DNA from: an uncultured Clostridia bacterium
GTDB lineage: Bacteria; Bacillota; Clostridia; Lachnospirales; Lachnospiraceae
Direction: 5' to 3'
NCBI GenBank assembly: GCA_946620335.1
Contig: CAMONF010000237.1
Coordinates: 1-6,334, forward strand
DNA length: 6,334 bases
The notes beneath the pieces were generated by a model. That model was not told the DNA's origin. It saw only the letters and a list, made by a program, of their open reading frames with translations, and did not search any database. The translations under genes were made by a program, and so were the position numbers. Shown piece by piece: positions 1 to 6,329 of this stretch. Each line of letters opens with the position of its first letter. The first letter of the stretch is position 1.

Positions 1-163
1 AATAATGGACGGACAGGCCTTCACCTATAACAGCTTCCGGGGCAAGTTTCGCGATCGCCGTCAGGCTCTGACCAAATCTGCCGCCGCCGTGGGAACAAAA
101 CGGGATGATGGTTTTTCCGGAGAAGTCATAAGCTTCAAGGAAAGAAGCGATCGGCATAGGGAT
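1..163 (-). pseudogene. Flavodoxin, 3' fragment (5' part lost, runs off left edge)
   Basis: Reading the minus strand from about base 163 to base 1 gives 52 codons from the Met at 155-157, which look like the C-terminal half of a flavodoxin. They include the segment SFLEAYDFSGKTIIPFC, then a Ser-His-Gly-Gly-Gly loop, an amphipathic helix (SLTAIAKLAPEA) and GEGLSVHY. In flavodoxins this region follows the second FMN-binding loop; the SGKTIIPF strand and the Gly-rich turn after it are characteristic. The N-terminal phosphate-binding loop and first half of the fold are absent: an in-frame stop lies just upstream (167-169) and the bases beyond belong to the TnsB remnant. The frame is open to base 1, so the true C-terminus lies outside the window. 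No start codon with a ribosome binding site is visible, so this is probably a dead gene cut by the neighbouring Tn7-like element or its deletion. A short flavodoxin-like protein made from the Met at 157 is unlikely. Confidence 0.72.
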
Positions 164-867
164 CCGTTATCGGTCCTGCGCCATACATGACTGACATCAT
201 CCGGATTATAAGCAACAACACAGCTGCCGCCCCTGAGGTATTCTTCTTTGTATCCATCTCTGTGATAGCGTAGTTTGTTGACAATGAGCCCATAGCGGGA
301 AAACTTTCCTTCCGTACGCGGGAGCAGCGTGAGAACGATCTCTTTTTCTGTCGCCGCAATCAGATTTGTTCCCGGCTCCTGAACCTTCCAGTTCCAGATA
401 TCACAGGCATACGGACGCACCTGTTCCCGGATCATTTTCTCCGTATACGGATAATCACTGATGACTCTTTCGGCGTTGTAATAGGCAATACAGCGCACGA
501 CAATCCGCTCAAACTCTTCCAGCGTCAGGCAGGCATCCTTCCTGTAATCATGAGCACCGCGCTCCTGAAAGTCAGGCATGATGACGCCTTTTTCCTTCTC
601 GATCACAATGCCCCAGTCTTCAATGCCGTGAGACAGCCAGTAATTGCGGGAGATGTCCAACAGCTTTGCGTAGGATGGCTTGTTAAGTTTAAATCTCCAG
701 ACACACTCACGGATAATCGTTGATCCATCGGCCTTTTTCGCCATAAAATCAGAAGAGTACTGATTTCCTTCAACCCCTTCAAGAAGCACATTGCACTCAA
801 AAGAAATCTTCGCAAACAATTCTGTTGGGTATCTGAATAATCGTATAGGGTATGCCGCAAGGCGCAT
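160..867 (-). pseudogene. Tn7-like transposition remnant: TnsA N-part fused in frame to TnsB C-part
   Basis: The minus-strand frame is open from 930 to the stop at 61-63, but only about 160-867 looks like transposase. Residues here are numbered from the ATG at 928-930. Residues 34-111 resemble the endonuclease domain of TnsA: SSDFMAKKADGS with the active-site-type Asp at 61, then RECV, then KLLDISRNYWLSHGIEDWG, the family's 'R.YW...GI.W' signature. Residues 116-255 resemble the part of TnsB after the DDE core: PDFQERGAHDYRKDACLT, LEEFERIVVRCIAYYN, then the Mu-type beta-barrel (LPRTEGKFSRYGLIVNKLRY, VVAYNPDDVSHVW). The TnsA winged-helix C-terminus, the TnsB DNA-binding N-terminus and all DDE residues are missing, so it cannot act as a transposase. 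The joint lies near bases 580-597 and keeps frame. Residues 1-21 are merely the translated terminator. No Shine-Dalgarno precedes the Met at 865-867. The tail from about residue 257 to 289 is flavodoxin DNA read in the wrong frame. Confidence 0.75.
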
Positions 868-899
868 GAAAAATCCCTGCGCAGACCACGCGCAGGGAT
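868..899 (-). terminator. Intrinsic terminator after the hydrolase gene
   Basis: A perfect 10-bp inverted repeat (873-882 and 890-899, ATCCCTGCGC with GCGCAGGGAT) encloses a 7-base loop. On the minus strand it is followed at once by a run of T (complement of the A run at 869-873). It lies about 75 bases after the hydrolase stop and faces the right way to end that transcript. The direction is clear because the plus-strand side lacks a T run. Confidence 0.85.
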
Positions 900-971
900 C
901 ATTGTATCTGTTGTTTGCGTTATTGCCCATTTGTCAGGAGATTCCTGTCATGATGTCCCCAGCTTCCGCGA

Positions 972-3020
972 TCATTCAGTCACGACGACCCGCATTCTGG
1001 CCTGGTTGCGGATCCTGGTGAAGTAATCGCCAGGCGTGCGGTTGGAGGCCACCTTGACCACAGGGAAATAAGTACCGGGTCTTGTGTAATTATAGGCCGC
1101 TTCCGCATAAGCTCGGCCGGTGCCGTCTTCCAGCCACTGGGTCGCGCTCATCTCGCCCATTGGCGTGAACTCACCCGTGTCTTCCATCCCCCAGGTCACT
1201 TCCTCCAGGGCACCAGACCCTGCCGGCAGCTCGACGTCCGCACGGAAATGGACGGTCTCACCGGCGTGGACAGTGATCCTTGCGCCGTCAGCGCCCCTGG
1301 CCGTCAGACTGACGACCGGCTGTATGCCTCTTCTCTCCTTCGCAGTCTTCGGGAGAAGGACCTGGCCGCCATCCATGGTATAGCCGCTGGTGGCCGCAGG
1401 CTCGATGCCTCTCTCCACCCAGTCGGACAGATCCAGGAAGGCCTGACGCAGGGCGCCGAGGTAGCTGACGATATGCTCGTGGTCACCGCCGTTGCCTTCC
1501 TCGCAGTCGGTGTGCATGCAGTGTTCCATATAATAGAGCCGCATGATCTCATTTCCATCGGTACCGAAGTTCTCCATCACCTTATGGCGGTACCAGTCCG
1601 CCTGCCAGGGAAATGCGCTCTCGTCCATATGGCTCTCCAGAACGATCATCTTGCATCTGGGTGTGCCGTCCTGGATACCGCCGGCGCCGCCTTTGGCCAG
1701 GATCGGAGCAACGAGGACCTGGCGCTGCGGATATTTCGGGGTGCCGTCCTCATTGCGGAAGATATCCCAGGCGTGGAATTCTTGTCCGGGCACCTGGTGG
1801 CGGTGATAGGTCTGTACTGCCAGATAATTGGAGTTGTCCAGCCTTACCTTGTCCCCGGCGCGGACCTTTTCGAGCATGGCGGCGAGGTTCCTGCCGCTGA
1901 TATCCGATTCGGCAGTCACAAGAGTGTATCCGAGCCAGAGTGCCTTGATCGTCTCTCCCGCAAGTGCACCGTCCAGGAAGGTGAGTTCAAGCCCTCGTGT
2001 ATAGACATCTCCTTCAGGGAAGTCGGTGAGCCTCAGGACCGGCATCCTACCGGCCTTTCCGAACTGGTGCTTCCAGGCCTCGTCCACACCGTAAGAGTTT
2101 CCTTCATCAATGCTTTCCGCGACCCCTTCGACGCCGATTTCCGGGTGGAAGATCTCCGCGACGGTCGTCTCCAGCTGGATCCTGTCCCGTCCAGCGCTGC
2201 TCCCGGGCTCTGTGCCCAGGTACCCTTCCTTCTCCCAGAAATCCGTAAAATAGGTCGGATCGATGGCAGGGACCGCAGGATACAGGACAGGCAGCGCGCC
2301 TTCGCCGAGTGTCTCCCAGACACACCAGGTCTCTCTGGGGAAGCCCATGGCTTCCGCCTCGCGGAAGGCAGCGGCCTCCTCCTCGTTCAGGACCGAATAA
2401 GGATCCCCGGAGCCGCCGGGCTCGATGGCGTCCACGATTTCCTTCATCTTATGCCGCAGGAGCCGCATGGCATGGGCGCGGACCGTGAACACATTTGGCA
2501 TCGCCATGGAAGAGCCGATGACGAAGGGAACAGCGCCGTCCCAATAGCCTTCGGTGTTCTCCGCGCAGCTGATCGTCTTGAAACCGCCGCCGGAGCCGCC
2601 GAATACATAACCGTAGGGGCGTCCGCAGCCGTACATTTCCCTGGCCAGTTTTCTGGAATATTCCGCGGCCTGGGCGGAGCAGCGATAGACCAGGGTCTCG
2701 TCACCGCCGCCGTTGAGAATGCCGCCGAGGTTGGTCTGTACGAAGTAAGCGCCGTGAAGGACTGAGAAGCTGATCATGTCCTCCTCGCCTTCCTGGCCCT
2801 GGGCGCTGGTCTCCGGTCCCTGCATGGGCATCAGGAACTGGAAGAACCTGTTCTGAAACCTTTCCTTCTCCGGGAAATAAAAGCAGAACTTCGTCTCCGT
2901 TCCTTCAAAGCCGCCGTGTACATACCTGTGTCTGACCGGTTCGTTCCGCCACTCATCCGCGTCGATATAGGGATGTTCGAACTGGGGGTCGACACATACC
3001 GAATATACTTTTTTTTCCAT
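972..3020 (-). CDS. Alpha/beta hydrolase (esterase-like, tannase-related fold) with C-terminal PKD-like domain
   Basis: This is a 682-residue protein if started at the ATG at 3018-3020, which has AGAGG eight bases upstream. An ATG 13 codons earlier (3057-3059) has no Shine-Dalgarno, so the shorter form is preferred. From the inner Met, the nucleophile elbow is at about residues 139-146 (VFGGSGGG, Ser143), followed by the AENTEGYWDGAVPF segment that follows the elbow in tannase/feruloyl-esterase-type hydrolases. A likely acid is Asp466 (SHMDESAFPW), and the likely His is 500 or 503 (MEHCMHTD). Residues 568-681 form a beta-rich PKD-like domain ending YTRPGTYFPVVKVASNR. The HC of the tannase CS-D-HC signature is present, but the residue before the Ser is Gly, so the usual disulfide cannot form. 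No signal peptide or membrane segment is seen, so it should be cytoplasmic and act on something imported by the symporter 112 bases upstream. Substrate unknown. Confidence 0.85.
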   Translation of the reverse strand: MEKKVYSVCVDPQFEHPYIDADEWRNEPVRHRYVHGGFEGTETKFCFYFPEKERFQNRFFQFLMPMQGPETSAQGQEGEEDMISFSVLHGAYFVQTNLGGILNGGGDETLVYRCSAQAAEYSRKLAREMYGCGRPYGYVFGGSGGGFKTISCAENTEGYWDGAVPFVIGSSMAMPNVFTVRAHAMRLLRHKMKEIVDAIEPGGSGDPYSVLNEEEAAAFREAEAMGFPRETWCVWETLGEGALPVLYPAVPAIDPTYFTDFWEKEGYLGTEPGSSAGRDRIQLETTVAEIFHPEIGVEGVAESIDEGNSYGVDEAWKHQFGKAGRMPVLRLTDFPEGDVYTRGLELTFLDGALAGETIKALWLGYTLVTAESDISGRNLAAMLEKVRAGDKVRLDNSNYLAVQTYHRHQVPGQEFHAWDIFRNEDGTPKYPQRQVLVAPILAKGGAGGIQDGTPRCKMIVLESHMDESAFPWQADWYRHKVMENFGTDGNEIMRLYYMEHCMHTDCEEGNGGDHEHIVSYLGALRQAFLDLSDWVERGIEPAATSGYTMDGGQVLLPKTAKERRGIQPVVSLTARGADGARITVHAGETVHFRADVELPAGSGALEEVTWGMEDTGEFTPMGEMSATQWLEDGTGRAYAEAAYNYTRPGTYFPVVKVASNRTPGDYFTRIRNQARMRVVVTE

Positions 3021-3042
3021 AGCCGGTTCCTCTTCTCTTCCT
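3021..3042 (-). promoter_or_regulatory. Ribosome binding site that decides the hydrolase start
   Basis: On the minus strand the bases just before the ATG at 3018-3020 read GAAGAGAAGAGGAACCGGCT, a purine-rich Shine-Dalgarno (AGAGG) with an eight-base spacer. The ATG at 3057-3059 in the same frame is preceded by AT-rich DNA without a purine run, so the inner start is favoured. Confidence 0.7.
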
Positions 3043-3132
3043 ATATGTCTGTTATACATTGAAGGCAGTCAGTTGAATTGTTGATCAGAAATATATGCAG
3101 CATAAGCCTGCAGGCAGGTTCATGGCAGCTTC

Positions 3133-4539
3133 TTACTCTGCAGGGACGACATTCTCACCAGCCCGCTTCCGCTCGGCGCGTCTTTCCTCATTCTCCTGGC
3201 GGATCTTCGGCATAAGCTTGTCAAGCTTATAAAAGCGGGTCACAAAGGCAGCCAGAAGATAGAAGGCCATCGGAATGAAGCTCTGGAGAAGGCGGAGCAT
3301 GAGGATGGCAGATTCCGGCTGTTCGACCAGGACGCCTTCAGCTGTACCGCTGACATAGCCGCCGATGGAGAGGAATACACCCAGGAGGAAGGCACCGAAG
3401 GCGCTGGCCAGCTTCTGGGCAAGGCCCGGGATGACGCCCAATGTCGCCTCCATACGGGGCTGCCCCTTCCACTCGTTATAGTCCGCGCAGTCGATGATCA
3501 TGAGGCCGGACAGCATGTTAGCGGGAACGGCACCGCCGCCGACCAGAATACCGCCGATCATAAGCAGCGGGAAATTCGCATTGGCGAACCAGCAGAGCAC
3601 ACAGCCGAAGGCCTGGACAAAGAAACCGATGATGATCAGATTCTTGATGGAGGTCTTCTTCAGCAGGGCCGGCAGGAACGGCATGATCACGACGCCGACG
3701 ACGGCCGCCAGGCTGGCAATGCTCATGAGGGAGATGTTCTTGACAATGTAGGTATAGTAGTACTGGCCGATACCCATGGCGGAGACCAGGTTCATGACGA
3801 ACTGGATCAGGGCGACGATGTAAATATAGGGATTGCCCTTCAGGACCTGGAAGACATGGTGGAAATTGATCTTCTCGGTGGTCGCGTCCACGTCGTATTT
3901 CTCAGGAATGAAGAGGAAACGAAGGATGCCGATGGTCATCATCGGAATGGCGTAGATCAGGATCATGGTGCGCCACCCGCCTGCAGTTGTACCGTACTTG
4001 GACATGAGCAGCGGAAGGGTGACATTGACGGCCACGACGGCAAGCATGGTGATCAGGCCCCCGAAGCTGGTCAGCTTGATATAGGTCTCCTGGTCATTGA
4101 AGGCACGGACCATGTAGGGCGTGTGCGCAGCGTTGAGGAAGGTCGCGAAGATGGAGTTGATGAAGGCATACATAGCCAGGACATATGCGCACTTGACGGG
4201 CACTTCCCAGCCCTGAGGACAGGAGAACATCAGGATCGTGCAGACCCACAGGCCAATGATGGCCAGCTCATAGGGGCGGCCGCGGCCCAGCTTGGTATTC
4301 GTTCTGTCGACAATATATCCGGCGACGATGTCCGTCACACCGTCGATCAGACGGCTGGCGAGCAGCAGCGTGCCGACCAGCAGCACCGGCAGTCCCAGGA
4401 TGTCTGTGCAGAAAATTGTAAGATATCCCATGACCATCAGGTTCGCGCTCTGCGAGATCTGTCTGGACTGCCATACAAGGATCTTGCCGAATCCCAGCTT
4501 ATTTCCCGGGTTCTGTTTCTCAGTTTTAGCGTCTTTCAT
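3133..4539 (-). CDS. GPH-family (MelB-like) cation symporter, MFS superfamily
   Basis: This is a 468-residue, very hydrophobic protein with about twelve membrane segments, the normal length for the glycoside-pentoside-hexuronide:cation symporter family. Typical signatures are present: RLIDGVTDIVAG with Asp66 and Asp70, which match the cation-site aspartates Asp55 and Asp59 of MelB; the cytoplasmic loop DRTNTKLGRGRPY at 78-90; and, in the second half, DYNEW (353-357) with the QPRMEA segment and Lys376 in AQKLASAFGAFLLGV, matching Lys377 of MelB. The charged tail after about residue 438 is cytoplasmic. The start is supported by AGAAGGAG eight bases upstream. It is the first gene of a likely two-gene transcript with the hydrolase (112-bp gap without a terminator) and is divergent from the AraC regulator. 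GPH members import sugars and glycosides, and many uncharacterised ones in gut bacteria sit beside hydrolases. The substrate cannot be read from sequence. Family assignment is firm. Confidence 0.92.
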   Translation of the reverse strand: MKDAKTEKQNPGNKLGFGKILVWQSRQISQSANLMVMGYLTIFCTDILGLPVLLVGTLLLASRLIDGVTDIVAGYIVDRTNTKLGRGRPYELAIIGLWVCTILMFSCPQGWEVPVKCAYVLAMYAFINSIFATFLNAAHTPYMVRAFNDQETYIKLTSFGGLITMLAVVAVNVTLPLLMSKYGTTAGGWRTMILIYAIPMMTIGILRFLFIPEKYDVDATTEKINFHHVFQVLKGNPYIYIVALIQFVMNLVSAMGIGQYYYTYIVKNISLMSIASLAAVVGVVIMPFLPALLKKTSIKNLIIIGFFVQAFGCVLCWFANANFPLLMIGGILVGGGAVPANMLSGLMIIDCADYNEWKGQPRMEATLGVIPGLAQKLASAFGAFLLGVFLSIGGYVSGTAEGVLVEQPESAILMLRLLQSFIPMAFYLLAAFVTRFYKLDKLMPKIRQENEERRAERKRAGENVVPAE

Positions 4540-4688
4540 GCTCTTTTCTCCTTCTGTGGGGAATCACTGTTGATATATCAATTGTATTCATTTCCCGCCG
4601 TACCGTCTAACAATAACTTGCTGTAGATTATAATTTTATGTTACAGTGAACATATAATCATAAATTCTTTTATCCCTGGAGGACGGTT
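4540..4688. promoter_or_regulatory. Divergent control region between symporter and AraC regulator
   Basis: This AT-rich gap of 149 bases must hold the promoters of both transcripts. A perfect TATAAT for the plus strand lies at 4653-4658 and a perfect TATAAT for the minus strand at 4627-4632, so the two -10 boxes form an inverted pair (GATTATA 4626-4632, TATAATC 4653-4659). Between them is an inverted repeat TATGTT-N6-AACATA (4637-4654). A perfect 12-bp palindrome TTGATATATCAA lies at 4570-4581, nearer the symporter. Neither -10 has a good TTGACA at 16-18 bases, which fits activator-dependent promoters. Binding of the AraC protein here is inferred from position only. Confidence 0.55.
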
Positions 4689-5918
4689 ATGTTCGATCAG
4701 CTGAATGATTTGCTGGAATTTCTGAGACTTGTTAACCGGTCGACCATGGTTCCCCTTTCCCTGGCGGAAAATGAAAACATCCATACCGCTTTTTGTCCAC
4801 TGCGGATGGATGTCAATCTCGCCTCAGCCTGTCTCAGGCCCTATATGTCCTCGTCTGCAGCCATCGGGTTCCTGTACAAGGAGGACTACTATTGCGGCAT
4901 GGTCCGCATAAAAGACTCTGGCTACACGGTCCTGGCCGGTCCGGTCCCGGCGGTCACCTTTCATGAAAAAGAGCTCCGTGCGCTTACAGAAAGCATGCAG
5001 TTCGACATAAAGTTGAGAAAGGATCTTCGCAGCTACTTCAGCAGGGTGCCGGTCATCACACAGTCACATTTTCTTTCCGTGCTGCGCCTGCTGAATCGTG
5101 TGCTGAACCAGTCGGAGGCACCTGTATGCCCGCTCGGAGACACGGATATCACCACCGCGCCTTCGCCTACGGACAAAGAAGAATCTTTCGATCCGGAAAA
5201 AGTACGGCTCTACGAATCGGAAGAATACATCGTCCATAACTCCCGCGACATCGAGAACAAGATGCTTTCCGCGATCGTGCGCGGAGATAATTCGGAACTC
5301 CTCTCTCTCCTTTACAATATCCGTTTTTCAGACGCAGCGGAAGGCCGCATGTCAGACTCCTCCCTGCGAAACACCCGGTACACCTTCGTCACAGCCGCGA
5401 CTCTTGCGGCCAGAGCCGCCTACCAGGCAGGCGTCGATTTTGAGTATGCCTTGAGCATGTCTGACCGCTATATCTCTCAGATGGACCGCTGTGACAGCAT
5501 TCTGCAGATCTATCCCCTCCTGGGCGTGATGCTGCTTGATTTCTGCGATAAGGCCGCCATGATGATCAGGGACAAAGACCAGTCCGCCCTCTCCGGCCAG
5601 ATCCGGAAGGATGTTCAGGCCCATCTCCACGAGCCCCTCCGGGTGGAGGATATCGCGGAGCGGCTCGGGAAAAGCGTCTCCCACCTGTCCCATACCTTCA
5701 CAGCGGACACCGGCATGACGATCCGGCAGTTCATCACGGATGAAAAAATCAGGGAGGCAAAGATGAGGCTCCTGGCCACCGACCAATCCTTATCGGAAAT
5801 CGCGAACTCCCTCAGCTTTTCCTCCCAGCAATACTTCCAGACCGTATTCAAAAAATGCACCGGCATGACGCCTGCGGAATTCCGAAGGAGTCAGGCCAAT
5901 AAGTTACAGATGTTTTAG
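4689..5918 (+). CDS. AraC-family transcriptional regulator
   Basis: This is a 409-residue protein with GGAGG six bases before the ATG. The C-terminal part, about residues 303-402, is a complete AraC/XylS DNA-binding domain with two helix-turn-helix motifs. The first is VEDIAERLGKSVSHLSHTF with the linking segment TGMTIRQFITDEKIREAKMRL. The second is SLSEIANSLSFSSQQYFQTVFKKCTGMTPAEFR, which carries the family signature. The first 150 residues resemble a PAS-like sensor (FLYKEDYYCGMVRIKDSGYTVLAGP) rather than the sugar-binding cupin of classical AraC. Residues about 180-295 are a helical linker domain of the kind seen in several clostridial AraC proteins. It is transcribed away from the symporter and is the natural candidate to control the symporter-hydrolase transcript and itself. 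The effector is unknown. The gene is intact, and no T-rich terminator hairpin follows directly. Confidence 0.93.
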   Translation: MFDQLNDLLEFLRLVNRSTMVPLSLAENENIHTAFCPLRMDVNLASACLRPYMSSSAAIGFLYKEDYYCGMVRIKDSGYTVLAGPVPAVTFHEKELRALTESMQFDIKLRKDLRSYFSRVPVITQSHFLSVLRLLNRVLNQSEAPVCPLGDTDITTAPSPTDKEESFDPEKVRLYESEEYIVHNSRDIENKMLSAIVRGDNSELLSLLYNIRFSDAAEGRMSDSSLRNTRYTFVTAATLAARAAYQAGVDFEYALSMSDRYISQMDRCDSILQIYPLLGVMLLDFCDKAAMMIRDKDQSALSGQIRKDVQAHLHEPLRVEDIAERLGKSVSHLSHTFTADTGMTIRQFITDEKIREAKMRLLATDQSLSEIANSLSFSSQQYFQTVFKKCTGMTPAEFRRSQANKLQMF

Positions 5919-5974
5919 CGCTCGTCATGACGAAACAGGAATCCCTGTACCATGGTAAAGTGAATTGCTAAAAC
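5912..5974. repeat. Nested palindromes at the end of the regulator gene
   Basis: An outer 8-bp inverted repeat (GTTTTAGC at 5912-5919, GCTAAAAC at 5967-5974) surrounds three further symmetric elements: TCGTCATGACGA (5922-5933, perfect palindrome), ACAGG-aatc-CCTGT (5935-5948) and TACCATGGTA (5948-5957, perfect palindrome). The left outer arm includes the stop codon of the AraC gene. As RNA it could fold as a multi-branch structure and may end the transcript, but there is no T run of the usual kind after it. It could also be a transposon-end or recombination structure. Confidence 0.55.
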
Positions 5975-6063
5975 CATTAATTTTCCTACATTTTTTCAAT
6001 CCTCCTGATTTCCCCAAGTTTTGTTCTCCCAATTTCACCATATCCCGTAACACTCTCACTTAA

Positions 6064-6169
6064 CGTCATCTCGCAACATTTTGACATTCCCGTTGGAGCC
6101 TCCTTACGGTCCGAAATATGGCGTTACGTCAGGGTCGAAACATGGGTTTGTCAAGGCGTCAGAACATAG
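6064..6169 (+). repeat. Degenerate direct repeats, possible transposase-binding sites
   Basis: Similar elements lie in the same orientation: CGTCATCTCGCAACAT (6064-6079), GGTCCGAAATATGG (6108-6121), GGTCGAAACATGG (6133-6145) and GCGTCAGAACATAG (6156-6169). A fifth, CGTCATGACGAAACAGG, lies at 5923-5939. The second and third form an imperfect tandem unit of about 21-25 bases. The core is roughly GTC-(C)GAAACATGG. Tn7-like ends carry several degenerate TnsB sites of this size. The assignment is inference. Confidence 0.4.
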
Positions 6170-6210
6170 AAAAAGCCTTGTAACTACAGCGTTTCTGTAG
6201 CTACAAGGCT
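6169..6210 (-). terminator. Strong intrinsic terminator for a gene beyond the right edge
   Basis: Two 16-base arms (6174-6189 and 6195-6210) pair around a five-base loop. As minus-strand RNA every position pairs, with one G-U. As plus-strand RNA the same position is an A-C mismatch. On the minus strand the stem is followed by a T run (complement of 6170-6174); on the plus strand by AATTAT. It therefore most likely ends a leftward transcript entering from beyond base 6334. Confidence 0.75.
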
Positions 6211-6291
6211 AATTATCGGTTCGCTATGTCGTTGTGTTTGCCCTCAGTGCGTCATGTCGTCAGCTCCAGCTTGAGTGTCATCAGGACGTTC

Positions 6292-6329
6292 AAAAGGCTT
6301 GTAAGGGGACAACAGCCTTAATTATTCGT
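6292..6329 (-). repeat. Second, weaker hairpin related to the terminator
   Basis: AAGGCT (6294-6299) and AGCCTT (6314-6319) form a 6-bp stem with a 14-base loop. The flanks resemble the terminator at 6169-6210: both begin A(4-5), then GGCTTGTAA or GCCTTGTAA, and end AGCCTTAATTAT or AGGCTAATTAT. This suggests partial duplication or a shared origin. It overlaps the end of the short open frame that stops at 6290-6292. Confidence 0.35.

Noticed and set aside
868..930. Start of the transposase-remnant frame at the ATG at 928-930
   Set aside because: The first 21 codons translate a terminator hairpin and its T run and have no resemblance to TnsA. No clear Shine-Dalgarno is correctly spaced.
1248..2765. 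505-codon open frame on the plus strand, antisense to the hydrolase gene
   Set aside because: It lies wholly within the well-supported hydrolase gene in the opposite direction. The product shows no recognisable domain and has the composition expected from GC-rich codon mirroring.
3096..3130. Palindrome GCCTGCAGGC between symporter and hydrolase as a terminator
   Set aside because: A 10-bp palindrome without loop cannot form a stable RNA hairpin of terminator type, and no T run follows on the minus strand. Co-transcription is more likely.
3856..4626. 256-codon open frame on the plus strand, antisense to the symporter gene
   Set aside because: Its His/Asp/Gly-rich product is the typical shadow of a hydrophobic membrane protein gene. 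It has no matching motifs, and the symporter on the other strand is certain.
5352..5786. 144-codon minus-strand frame inside the AraC gene
   Set aside because: It is a shadow of the AraC coding sequence, whose DNA-binding domain is unambiguous.
5925..6059. 44-codon minus-strand frame beginning with GTG
   Set aside because: It overlaps the palindromes and repeats, has only a weak ribosome binding site and gives a low-complexity basic peptide with no recognisable feature. An AGGAGG inside it precedes an ATG that is followed at once by a stop.
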